Positions 36,044-44,282 of a stretch of DNA of 64,000 nt are shown here, piece by piece. The notes under the pieces are model-generated. The model was not told the origin of the DNA, made no database searches, and saw only the letters and a list, made by a program, of their open reading frames with translations. Numbering within the stretch: position 1 is the first letter of the stretch; every line of letters starts with the position of its first letter. Source of the DNA: Aequorivita antarctica (GTDB lineage: Bacteria; Bacteroidota; Bacteroidia; Flavobacteriales; Flavobacteriaceae); assembly GCF_007997155.1 (NCBI RefSeq), contig NZ_VORT01000004.1, positions 308,560-372,559 of the forward strand. The letters run 5' to 3'. The translations under genes were made by a program, and so were the position numbers.

Positions 36044-38428
36044 ATGGAGGAAAATCGATACAAACAAGAAACTAAGGAACTACCATTGCGCGAAATAATT
36101 GAACAATACACTCGCTATTGGTATCTTTTTATTTTGGGTGTTATTGTGGCTCTTGTGCTTGCATTCATTTATTTGCGATACACTACTGCCCTTTATCAAA
36201 CCCGTGCGACTATAATAATCAAAGACGAAAAAAGTGCCAGTAGCCCGATGGAAATGGCTGCTTTTTCACAATTTGGAAGTTTACTTTCTCGTTTCAACAC
36301 AAGTAAGATAGACAACGAATTGGCAATCTTCAATTCCAAACGGATCATTTCAAAAACCGTTGAAGAGCTCGGACTAAATATAAAGTATGAATCCGTTGGA
36401 GCCATTAAAACCTCAGAGATCTATTCATACATCCCCTTTAAAGTTCAATATCAATCCTTTAATGAATTAGGGAAGAAGGTAAGCATTCCAAAATTATTTA
36501 TCGAGGTACTTTCAAATACCGAATACAAACTGGAAGCTGAAACCCAACCCATTGATGGAAAATACAAATTTGGGGAACAGGTATCCTTACCGTTTGGGCA
36601 GATAACCGTCCTTCCTAATCTGGAAAACAAAGAGAACTTTGAATCTTTTTTTGAAAGAACCGTTCTTGTTACCTATCGCCCCATAGAAAACGTTGCGTTA
36701 GACTATCAGGGCAAAGTTGTTATAGAGAACGAAATTAAATCTAGCAACGTACTCGAGATGAGCATGCTGACGCCCGTAACCGAAAAGGCTGAAGACTTTC
36801 TAGATGAACTTGTTTCCCAATACAATCAAGATGCAATTGCCGATAGAAACGAAATTGCGAAAAACACCTCAAAATTTATAGATTCACGTTTGCAGATTAT
36901 TACCCGAGAACTGGATTCAGTGGAAAGAAACAAGGAGGTTTTCAAAACCGACAACCGTCTTACCGATATTCAGGCCGAAGCCCAGATAATCCTTGAAAAC
37001 GCAAGCGAATTTAACAAAAAGCAGTTTGATGTTGGCACCCAGTTGGAACTTTCAAAAACCATGATTGACTATATGGAAAAAAGTTCCAATGCCGAGCTCT
37101 TACCTTCCAATATTGGCATTCAAAGTGAAGAAGTTGCAACGTCGGTAAACAATTACAACCAGTTGATCCTTTACAGGAATAAATTGATGCAGAATTCTAC
37201 CGCAAAAAACCCTGTGGTATTAAATGTGAACAATCAAATAGAGCAGATGCGGGCCAGTATTCTCGGAAGTTTGCAAAATTCGAGCAATGCTTTAAAAATA
37301 GCAATGAAAGATCTTAACATTCAGGAATCTACAATTAATTCAAAAATAGCACAAGTTCCTGCAAAAGAGAAAATATTCAGGGGTATAGAAAGACAACAGT
37401 CCATAAAGGAACAACTTTATCTTTTCCTTTTGCAACAGCGGGAAGAGGCTTCCATTACTTTGGCTGCAACCTCCCCAAAAGCAAAAGTTGTTGACAATGC
37501 ATACAGCACAAAGAGCCCCGTTTCTCCAAAAAGACCACTCATATATCTGGGGTCCTTAATAGCTGGATTATTGATTCCTTTTATGGGAATTTATGGTGCA
37601 AATCTTTTAAATACAAAAGTATCGTCCCGTAGGGATGTGGAACGCCATCTTACCAAAACACCTATTATTGGCGAGATTCCAAAAATAAAACGCAGCGATT
37701 CAGATCTTATTCAACACAATGACCGCAGCATAATGGCGGAAGCCTATAGAATTTTGAGAACTAATCTGCAGTATTTGTTCATTAACAAGCTGGAAGAAAA
37801 TGATAAAGGCAAAACTCTGATAGTGACTTCAACCATTAAAGGAGAAGGAAAAACATTCGTTGCATTTAACCTTGCGTTGACTCTGGCTCTCACTGGAAAA
37901 AAAGTAGTTTTGGTAGGAGCGGACATTCGTAATCCACAGTTGCAGCGCTATTTACCAGAGCATTTAAAAAACAATAAAGGACTTACAGAATACATCGTTT
38001 ATGGTGATATGAAGGTGGAAGACGTTATCTTACAAAGCGAATCTAACGAAAACCTGAGCATCGTTCTTTCAGGTGCAATCCCGCCAAACCCTGCGGAATT
38101 GCTTATGCAAAAACGAACCACCACCTTTGTGGATGAGCTTAAAAAACAGTTTGATTACATTATTATGGACACTGCACCGTCCATGCTTGTTACAGATACT
38201 ATTTTGATAAACAAATTGGCAGATATTACACTATATGTGGTTCGTGCGGGATTTACGGATAAGCGCTTATTAGATTTTCCACAAGACGCTATTGACGACG
38301 GTCGATTGGCGAATGTTGCTATGGTACTAAACAATGTAAACCTTAATAATTTTGGTTACGGAAATAAGTACGGCTATGCATACTCACGTGAAGAACGCTC
38401 TTTGTTAAAGCGAATTCTGAATAAATAG
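36044..38428 (+). CDS. Polysaccharide co-polymerase / tyrosine autokinase (Wzc-like)
   Basis: A 794-residue inner-membrane protein. The N-terminal Wzz domain lies between transmembrane helices near residues 28-47 and 505-525, with a long periplasmic coiled-coil part between. The cytoplasmic BY-kinase has Walker A GEGKT near 601-605, Walker A' VVLVGADIRNP near 625 and Walker B IIMDTAPS near 706. A tyrosine-rich tail (GYGNKYGYAY) provides autophosphorylation sites. It sets chain length and couples synthesis to export with the Wza-like lipoprotein just upstream. Confidence 0.93.
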   Translation: MEENRYKQETKELPLREIIEQYTRYWYLFILGVIVALVLAFIYLRYTTALYQTRATIIIKDEKSASSPMEMAAFSQFGSLLSRFNTSKIDNELAIFNSKRIISKTVEELGLNIKYESVGAIKTSEIYSYIPFKVQYQSFNELGKKVSIPKLFIEVLSNTEYKLEAETQPIDGKYKFGEQVSLPFGQITVLPNLENKENFESFFERTVLVTYRPIENVALDYQGKVVIENEIKSSNVLEMSMLTPVTEKAEDFLDELVSQYNQDAIADRNEIAKNTSKFIDSRLQIITRELDSVERNKEVFKTDNRLTDIQAEAQIILENASEFNKKQFDVGTQLELSKTMIDYMEKSSNAELLPSNIGIQSEEVATSVNNYNQLILYRNKLMQNSTAKNPVVLNVNNQIEQMRASILGSLQNSSNALKIAMKDLNIQESTINSKIAQVPAKEKIFRGIERQQSIKEQLYLFLLQQREEASITLAATSPKAKVVDNAYSTKSPVSPKRPLIYLGSLIAGLLIPFMGIYGANLLNTKVSSRRDVERHLTKTPIIGEIPKIKRSDSDLIQHNDRSIMAEAYRILRTNLQYLFINKLEENDKGKTLIVTSTIKGEGKTFVAFNLALTLALTGKKVVLVGADIRNPQLQRYLPEHLKNNKGLTEYIVYGDMKVEDVILQSESNENLSIVLSGAIPPNPAELLMQKRTTTFVDELKKQFDYIIMDTAPSMLVTDTILINKLADITLYVVRAGFTDKRLLDFPQDAIDDGRLANVAMVLNNVNLNNFGYGNKYGYAYSREERSLLKRILNK

Positions 38429-38474
38429 AAAGATCGATCTAATGAGAAAAACACTGTAGAATAAGTTTTTTTAA

Positions 38475-39812
38475 ATGAAAACACTAACCATACTTTTCTT
38501 TCTTTTCCCTTTATTAATTTTTTCACAGGAATTTGATATTGCCGGAAGTGTTGATGCAAAAGCGATGCTTTCCAATGAGGATGAAAACCCTTTTGGGTTT
38601 CACACTAATACTAACTATACGGTTGGAGAGCGCACCAATCTTTCTGTTACTGCAGAATTGAAGGCAAGCTTGCTGTTTTCTTCATTTAAAATTAATGGAG
38701 GCGTAGCTCTATATGGAAGAGACGGGGTTGATGATGCTGTACAGCGAAGAGATTTATACCTGCAGTTTGAAAATTCCTGGCTTTATGCAACAGTGGGGGC
38801 TAAAAGACAAAAAGAAGTGTTGGACGGTCTTTCCGCTACCAATCAAAACTTTTTATGGTCTGGAAATGCAAGGCCGCTGCCTGGTGTACTTTTGGAAGCC
38901 AATAACCCTTTTAAAATTTCAAAAACCTTTGGCATAGATTGGGGAATTGCCCATTATGAATTGAATGACAATCGGTTTGTGGACGGTACACACGTTCACT
39001 ACAAACGGCTAGCATTAATTACCACTTTTAATGAAAACCATAAGCTTACAGCAAAAATTCAGCATTATGCACAGTGGGGTGGAACCTCTCCTGTTTATGG
39101 TAAATTAAAGGATGGTTTTAAAGATTTCTTCAAGGTATTTTTTGCTGCCAATTCTACAGAAATTGGTTTGGTAGATGAAACCAAAAATGCAATTGGCAAT
39201 CATTTAGGATCCTATATGCTCAATTACGAATTTAAAAATGGATTAGGTGAATTCTCAGTATATCACGAGCATCCATTTGAGGATGGCTCTGGAACGAGAT
39301 TCGCAAATATCCCAGACGGTGTTTGGGGAATTTATTTTAAACCGAAAAACCAAAAGCTAATTTCTTCGGTTCTATATGAATTTATTGATTCTTCTGATCA
39401 AAGTGGAAATACATCAGTAAGTGGATTTGATGGTTATTTTGGAAATAATATATACAGAAGCGGTTGGACTTACGAAGAAAATATTATGGGCGCTCCGTTT
39501 ATACTTTTTGACAAGAATTTGGAAATCAATGGCGACAATACTCCCTATATCAGTAATCGTGCGAAGGTTCACCATTTTGGTGTTTCAGGCCAATTCAACA
39601 AATTTCAGTGGAAACTCAAAAGCACTGTTGCCAAATATTTAGGAACATACCGTAAGCCATTTACTCCCGAGTGGAAGTATTGGTACAATTACGGCTCTCT
39701 TTCCTATAAAAATGAAAAACTTGGAACCTTTACGGTAATGGGGGGGGCAGATTTTTCAAACGTAGCAAATACGCTTGTTGGCGGTGGAATTGAATATTCC
39801 TATACTTTCTAG
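38475..39812 (+). CDS. Capsule assembly outer-membrane protein (Wzi family)
   Basis: A 445-residue outer-membrane beta-barrel protein with signal peptide (LLIFSQ, cleavage near 17). It has a terminal aromatic strand ending YSYTF. The sequence order (GRDGVDDAVQRRDLYLQFENSWLYATVGAKRQKE; SGNARPLPGVLLE) matches the Wzi/Cap family, which helps anchor capsule at the cell surface. It starts 46 bases after the Wzc-like gene with no intervening terminator and so closes the capsule transcript. Confidence 0.85.
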   Translation: MKTLTILFFLFPLLIFSQEFDIAGSVDAKAMLSNEDENPFGFHTNTNYTVGERTNLSVTAELKASLLFSSFKINGGVALYGRDGVDDAVQRRDLYLQFENSWLYATVGAKRQKEVLDGLSATNQNFLWSGNARPLPGVLLEANNPFKISKTFGIDWGIAHYELNDNRFVDGTHVHYKRLALITTFNENHKLTAKIQHYAQWGGTSPVYGKLKDGFKDFFKVFFAANSTEIGLVDETKNAIGNHLGSYMLNYEFKNGLGEFSVYHEHPFEDGSGTRFANIPDGVWGIYFKPKNQKLISSVLYEFIDSSDQSGNTSVSGFDGYFGNNIYRSGWTYEENIMGAPFILFDKNLEINGDNTPYISNRAKVHHFGVSGQFNKFQWKLKSTVAKYLGTYRKPFTPEWKYWYNYGSLSYKNEKLGTFTVMGGADFSNVANTLVGGGIEYSYTF

Positions 39813-39888
39813 TTTAGCAGGAAGTTGCTTTTTATAGCTTCGTAAATGTTAGCACTTTCTTAATGTTTACAAAATGGTTGCCATAAGG

Positions 39889-39920
39889 TTTGGTCATGCT
39901 AAAAATAGCGGTTAATTTTG
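39889..39920 (+). promoter_or_regulatory. Promoter of the azurin gene
   Basis: TTTG at 39889-39892 and TAATTTTG at 39913-39920 are separated by 20 bases, a near-ideal -33/-7 pair. Transcription would start near 39926, downstream of an in-frame GTG/ATG extension starting at 39890. Confidence 0.75.
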
Positions 39921-39952
39921 TCTTAATTATAATTAATCTAAATTACAACATC

Positions 39953-40462
39953 ATGAATAAAATGATTTTAGTATTAGCTACTGCTTTAGCAATAAGTTGT
40001 GGCGACAACAAAAAAGAAGAAAAAACTGAGGTAAAAATTGGAACTCAAATAGAAGAAGCTGCACCAGCTCAAACTACGGACGACAAAGTTGCCGAAATAA
40101 CCATTACAGGAAATGACCAAATGAAATTCGACAAGAGCGAGATTCGAGTAAAAGCTGGTCAAAAAGTGAAGCTTACCCTAAAGCACGTGGGCAAAATGGA
40201 TAAAAGTGTTATGGGGCATAACTGGTCCTTGCTTACCCAAAATGCAGATATGGCTACTGTGGGACAAGCTTCGGCACTTGCAGCAGATACTGATTACATC
40301 CCAGCAGATATGAAGGACAAATTTATTGCTCACACAAAAATGCTTGGGGGTGGCGAAAGTGACACCATAGAATTTGATGCACCAGCTCCTGGTACTTACA
40401 CTTTTATGTGTACATTCCCAGGACACTATGCTTTGATGCAAGGCAAATTTATTGTAGAATAG
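39953..40462 (+). CDS. Azurin (blue copper lipoprotein)
   Basis: A 169-residue cupredoxin lipoprotein. The signal ends AISCGD, then a charged linker (KKEEKTEVK) leads to the azurin domain. Type 1 copper ligands are visible: His in GHNWSLLT, Cys in FMCTFPGH, the following His in the same motif, and axial Met in ALMQGKF. It would shuttle electrons in the periplasm, for example to cytochrome oxidase or peroxidase. The start at 39953 is set by the signal peptide and by the promoter, whose boxes cover the upstream extension. It is monocistronic, ending at a bidirectional hairpin. Confidence 0.93.
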   Translation: MNKMILVLATALAISCGDNKKEEKTEVKIGTQIEEAAPAQTTDDKVAEITITGNDQMKFDKSEIRVKAGQKVKLTLKHVGKMDKSVMGHNWSLLTQNADMATVGQASALAADTDYIPADMKDKFIAHTKMLGGGESDTIEFDAPAPGTYTFMCTFPGHYALMQGKFIVE

Positions 40463-40469
40463 AAGCGAG

Positions 40470-40502
40470 GGATAAAATACAAAGTACGAAATACGAAGTA
40501 CG
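40470..40502. repeat. AGTACGAAAT word repeat after azurin
   Basis: Near-tandem words ACAAAGTACGAAATACGAAG then TACGAA lie between the azurin stop and the terminator stem. They belong to the same kind of gene-end low-complexity repeat as those after dps, cysC and the FAD-dehydrogenase gene. Confidence 0.6.
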
Positions 40503-40533
40503 AAAAGCCACAATTAAAGATTGTGGCTTTTTT
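40503..40533. terminator. Bidirectional terminator between azurin and the lplA unit
   Basis: AAAAGCCACAAT (40503-40514) pairs with ATTGTGGCTTTT (40520-40531), with six T following on the plus strand and four A preceding. It can end azurin on plus and the small membrane gene on minus. Confidence 0.8.
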
Positions 40534-40537
40534 ATTG

Positions 40538-40672
40538 TTATTTATTCTTCCTCTTGAAAAGAAAGCCAAGCGGCAATGCCAAAAAAATAAAAAGATACCT
40601 TCCAGTTACCAACCCTATGATTGTAATTATAGCCGCAGCAATCATTACATAAAACTGAGTGCTTTTTTTCAT
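40538..40672 (-). CDS. 44-residue small membrane protein downstream of lplA
   Basis: A complete minus-strand frame of 44 codons with ATG at 40672 and TAA at 40540-40538. The peptide starts MKKSTQFYVMIAAAIITII, has two hydrophobic segments separated by a GR turn (LVTGRYLFIFLALPLGFLF) and ends KRKNK, giving a positive-inside hairpin topology. It begins nine bases after the lplA stop and ends at the terminator stem, the layout of a real last gene in an operon. No function is known. Confidence 0.65.
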   Translation of the reverse strand: MKKSTQFYVMIAAAIITIIGLVTGRYLFIFLALPLGFLFKRKNK

Positions 40673-40681
40673 GACGAATCT

Positions 40682-41686
40682 CTAAACCTCATCAGCACCA
40701 TAAACCAATTCAATAAAATCTACTTTCAGGAGGTCGCCGAAATATTCTTTTATCTCAATATCTTTCAATAGTTCTGAAATGTCTTCCTTTTCGTAGCGTG
40801 CACCTTGCAATAGTTTTTCTAGATTTTCCACAGGTTCTTTGCCAAAGAAATCTCCGAAAATCTTAAAATCTTTAATATGACCCTTTTCAACAAAAATCCG
40901 CAGATCTATTTCGCCAATAGGGAAGCGTTTGTTTCGTTGAATATTGAACTTTGGCGAACGGCCATAATTCCAGTCCCAAGTGTCATATTTTTCTTCTTTT
41001 AACTCGTGCACAGCTTTCCATTCTTCAGGTGTTAAATAATAGCTTTCAAAAGGTTCGCTTTCCTCATAAAGTCCTTCCAATAAAAGTTTACGAAATTCTT
41101 CAATCTTCAAAGGTTTATTTAAGAATTCTGAAATATTCGCAACGCGACTGCGTACTGATTTGTGGCCTTTAGATTCAATTTTGCTCATTTTTACGTTTAG
41201 GGCATTCACCACTTCGCCCAAATCTGTATCCAATAAAAGTGTACCATGGCTCACCATTCTTTTTCCTGTTGAAAACTGGGCGGTGCCGGATATTTTCTTT
41301 TCTTCAACTTGTATGTCGTTGCGACCTTTTAGTTCGGCATCCAACCCTAAATTTTTCAAAACTTTAATAACGGGAGCTGTAAATTTTTTGAAGTTGTTTA
41401 AGCTCTTACCATCGTGATTGGTAATGAAACTGAAATTTAGGTTACCATGATCGTGATATACAGCACCACCGCCTGAAACTCTTCGTACAATGTGAATGTT
41501 GTTTTCTTTTACATATTCGTGGTTAATCTCTTCCAAGGTGTTTTGGTTTCGACCAATGATGATGGAAGGTTCATTTATGTAGAACAATAAATAGTCGTTC
41601 GCTGTACTAAAATTTCGCAGTGCATATTCCTCTAAAGCTAGGTTTAGTTGTGGGTTGGTATTGCCTTCGTTTTCTATAAAAATCAT
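40682..41686 (-). CDS. lplA: Lipoate--protein ligase
   Basis: LplA attaches lipoate to 2-oxoacid dehydrogenases and the glycine cleavage H protein, using ATP. The 334-residue protein has IIGRNQNTLEEINHEYVKENNI, the lipoate-binding RRVSGGGAVYHDHGNLNFSFI near residues 67-85, and the GRNDIQVEEKKISGTAQ region with the catalytic lysine. A C-terminal accessory domain (from about 250) completes the LplA layout. It follows the TonB receptor gene on the same strand after 156 bases of repeat-rich DNA, so co-transcription is uncertain. Confidence 0.93.
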   Translation of the reverse strand: MIFIENEGNTNPQLNLALEEYALRNFSTANDYLLFYINEPSIIIGRNQNTLEEINHEYVKENNIHIVRRVSGGGAVYHDHGNLNFSFITNHDGKSLNNFKKFTAPVIKVLKNLGLDAELKGRNDIQVEEKKISGTAQFSTGKRMVSHGTLLLDTDLGEVVNALNVKMSKIESKGHKSVRSRVANISEFLNKPLKIEEFRKLLLEGLYEESEPFESYYLTPEEWKAVHELKEEKYDTWDWNYGRSPKFNIQRNKRFPIGEIDLRIFVEKGHIKDFKIFGDFFGKEPVENLEKLLQGARYEKEDISELLKDIEIKEYFGDLLKVDFIELVYGADEV

Positions 41687-41715
41687 TTGTTTTTATTTGG
41701 TTTGTAAAGATAAGA

Positions 41716-41842
41716 GTTATTGTAGCGAAAAGCGAAAAGCAAAAAGGGATAAGATAAGGGAAGTTCAGAGCGAAGAACGACGAGGCAATAGCGAAGAACC
41801 AAGAAACAAGATTTTATTTCTTTATAGACAATAGCCTAAAAC
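41716..41842. repeat. Purine-rich word repeats between lplA and the TonB receptor gene
   Basis: Short near-tandem words: TAGCGAAAAGCGAAAAGCAAAAAG, then GAGCGAAGAACGACGAGGC and AGCGAAGAACCAAGAAAC, then AGCCTAAAACTTACAGCCTA running into the last codons of the receptor gene. No coding potential. The TACAGCCTA word recurs after the gene ending at 45833. Confidence 0.6.
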
Positions 41843-44155
41843 TTACAGCCTATAGCTAACCTTAAATCCACCGTACCAATTTCGCGGAATTCCGGGATAG
41901 TAAAATCGAGGTTCTGTATTACCAAAACCTGTGGCATTTATTAATACTGACGATGCGTATTTTTCATCCGTAAGATTGTTTACCCCACCGTTTATTTCAA
42001 GTTTAATATTTTTTGAAACTGCTTTCTTGTACGAAGCCTTTAAGTTGAAAATATTGTACGGATCACTAAAAAGTAAATTAGAATCATTTAATGGAATTTC
42101 ACTGATGTATAGATAATTAGTATTTAGTGAGAAACCGTAATTGCTGAAAAAATTGATACCTGCGTTTATTTTTTTGTTGGGAACGCCGGTAAGTTGGTTT
42201 CCCGAGAAGTTATCTTCCCCATCTACAAAATCAACAAATTTATGATTGTTGAATTCGGCGTTCATAAAGAGAGAAACGTAAAAATTTTCATTGACTGGAA
42301 TCGTGTATTCTGTATTAATTTCAATGCCCTTATGCTCTGTTTTTCCTGCATTACGACCAATATATTGATCGTCGCCCACGCGCTCCGCCACTAATAAATC
42401 ATCAATATATAAAAGGTAAGCGACTACTTGCAAATGAAATTTTCTTTCGAAAAGGAATAGCTCGCTTCCCAATTCATAATTAAAACCTTTTTCGGGCCCC
42501 AGCTCTGGATTTATTAAACCTTCCGGGGTAAGCGTTTCTTCAATTGATGGATAATTAAATCCTTTGCTAAAGTTGAAATACGCACCGATATCTGGAGTAA
42601 ATTGATATAAAAGGTTGAAATTCGGAGCTAGGATTGGATCGAAATTTCGTGTGGCGCTTTTATCTATTTCATCAAAGTTGAATTGATCCTTAAAATTATA
42701 ATGAGTTAAATTGAAATTCAGACCAATTTGAACTTTTAGCTTTTGAGTAAAAGGCAGAGTAGCCATTGCAAAAACATTCAGGTTGTCACGAATTTCTAAA
42801 TTATCACTTAACTGGTTACCTTCCAAACTTCCATTGCCATTGTTTACTTCGTAAAGATTTTCAATGGTTTTCCAGTGATATTCGTCTTTATAAAACTCCC
42901 CACCAAAACTGAAATTCGCTTTATTTTTAAGAAATATAAAATCTTTGGCAAACACGGTTCTAGCACCATAGCCGTTTATAAATTCATCGAGAATATTGAA
43001 AGGTCTCGGTTCATAATGGTCTAAATAGGTATAAAAAACACTGCTGGCATTGCTAAAATTTTTAGAAAAATGATGCGTGAAGCTTAGGCCTGTCAGAATT
43101 TGCTTATTGTCCTCAAAACCTTGTGCCTGTGCCCACGTAAAAGCTGCTTGACTGGGGTTTTCTTCGAAAGCGGTCTTTCCGATTGAACTTGGTATTTGTG
43201 CAAAATAATCTATATAATTTACCAAGATAGAGAGCTCGTTTTTTGAATTTAAAATATATTTTGAAGTAAGCAGCACTGTTTTTCTATCATAATCGCTATT
43301 CTCCCGAAAACCTTTCGTTTCCAAATGGTCATAATTGAGATTCAGTGAAAACTTTTCAGTGGATATTCCTACCGAAACTGAGTTTTTTATCATTCCGAAG
43401 GAGCCAACCGTTAAATTGCTTCTCAAAAAAGATTCGCCTACTGCGGCTTGTTTTGAATTTAGTAGCAATGTCCCACCTAGGTTGGAGCCATATCCCGTGG
43501 TTTTTGGCCCTTTTATAATTTCCAAAGATTGTATGTCCTCGGGATCAAAAACGTCTATTGCCGTTTCACCAACTCCATTTGTTATTGGGATGCCATTAAA
43601 ATACGCACGAATTTTATTGGTACCGTAAAGGGTTCGTGAACCCACTCCGCGAATTACAATTCTATTGGTATTAATGGCTCCGCTTTGAATAAATACACCG
43701 GGCGTTTCATTAATTGTTGAAACCAAATCAATGGGACTGTATTCCTCAAATTTTTCTGAAGTAATTTTTTCTGTGGGTATTATTAGTTCAGCTGCTGGGT
43801 TTGTGGAAGATTTTTTTTGATAGCCTGATGAAATAATAATCTCTTGCAAGTTTTCAGTTTTTGAAAGAAGAGAAAGGTTGAAAACCATATTATTTTCTGT
43901 GACTTCAGCATTCTTTATAAAATAATCTGGATGCTCAAACCGAAGCGAAAGTGGTAATTTGAATTTTTCGGGTATAGCAAATAAGCCATTTTTGTCTGTT
44001 TTGGCTATAATTTGATTTTTAAAAAAAACGAAAACATTTTCAATAGGAAGGTTTTCTTCAGTGAGAACGGATCCTTTAATATTTTGCCCAAAGGAAAAAT
44101 TAAAAAAGGCGGTCAAAAAAATAACCGCCATTGTATTTTGAAGAGGGAACTTCAT
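41843..44155 (-). CDS. TonB-dependent outer-membrane receptor
   Basis: A receptor of about 770 residues. Its signal peptide (MKFPLQNTMAVIFLTAFFNFSFGQ) favours the ATG at 44155 over one eight codons upstream. It has a carboxypeptidase-regulatory-like beta-sandwich domain, a plug (INETPGVFIQSGAINTNRIVIRGVGSRTLYGTN) and a 22-strand barrel ending GGFKVSYRL. Layout and YLLYIDDLLVAERVGDDQYIGRNAGKTEHKGIE are typical of FecA/iron-chelate receptors, but the ligand is unknown. It lies upstream of lplA on the same strand and divergent from an FAD-dehydrogenase gene. Confidence 0.9.
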   Translation of the reverse strand: MKFPLQNTMAVIFLTAFFNFSFGQNIKGSVLTEENLPIENVFVFFKNQIIAKTDKNGLFAIPEKFKLPLSLRFEHPDYFIKNAEVTENNMVFNLSLLSKTENLQEIIISSGYQKKSSTNPAAELIIPTEKITSEKFEEYSPIDLVSTINETPGVFIQSGAINTNRIVIRGVGSRTLYGTNKIRAYFNGIPITNGVGETAIDVFDPEDIQSLEIIKGPKTTGYGSNLGGTLLLNSKQAAVGESFLRSNLTVGSFGMIKNSVSVGISTEKFSLNLNYDHLETKGFRENSDYDRKTVLLTSKYILNSKNELSILVNYIDYFAQIPSSIGKTAFEENPSQAAFTWAQAQGFEDNKQILTGLSFTHHFSKNFSNASSVFYTYLDHYEPRPFNILDEFINGYGARTVFAKDFIFLKNKANFSFGGEFYKDEYHWKTIENLYEVNNGNGSLEGNQLSDNLEIRDNLNVFAMATLPFTQKLKVQIGLNFNLTHYNFKDQFNFDEIDKSATRNFDPILAPNFNLLYQFTPDIGAYFNFSKGFNYPSIEETLTPEGLINPELGPEKGFNYELGSELFLFERKFHLQVVAYLLYIDDLLVAERVGDDQYIGRNAGKTEHKGIEINTEYTIPVNENFYVSLFMNAEFNNHKFVDFVDGEDNFSGNQLTGVPNKKINAGINFFSNYGFSLNTNYLYISEIPLNDSNLLFSDPYNIFNLKASYKKAVSKNIKLEINGGVNNLTDEKYASSVLINATGFGNTEPRFYYPGIPRNWYGGFKVSYRL

Positions 44156-44195
44156 TTTATTATAGTTTTTATTAGCCAAGAGCCCAGACTTATTT

Positions 44196-44262
44196 ATTTA
44201 CACATTCACTGATTCACAAATTTACTGATTCACAAATTCACAATTCTACAAATCCACCATTT
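44196..44262. repeat. ATTCAC/AAATTCAC word repeat in a divergent promoter region
   Basis: Near-tandem words CACATTCACTGATTCACAAA, TTTACTGATTCACAAATTCACAATTC lie between two divergent genes. On the minus strand the repeat contains TAAATTTG (44224-44217), a possible -7 box for the receptor gene. Confidence 0.55.
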
Positions 44263-44269
44263 AAAAAAT

Positions 44270-44277
44270 TATCTTTG
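44270..44277 (+). promoter_or_regulatory. -7 box immediately before the FAD-dehydrogenase start
   Basis: TATCTTTG at 44270-44277 is an exact -7 match whose last base is only six bases before the ATG at 44283. The transcript would be leaderless or nearly so. Confidence 0.55.
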
Positions 44278-44282
44278 TGCCT

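Noticed and set aside
41716..41842. A CRISPR array or phage attachment site in the repeat-rich gap
   Set aside because: The words are 7-10 bases, imperfect and without regular spacers; no cas, integrase or tRNA gene is nearby.
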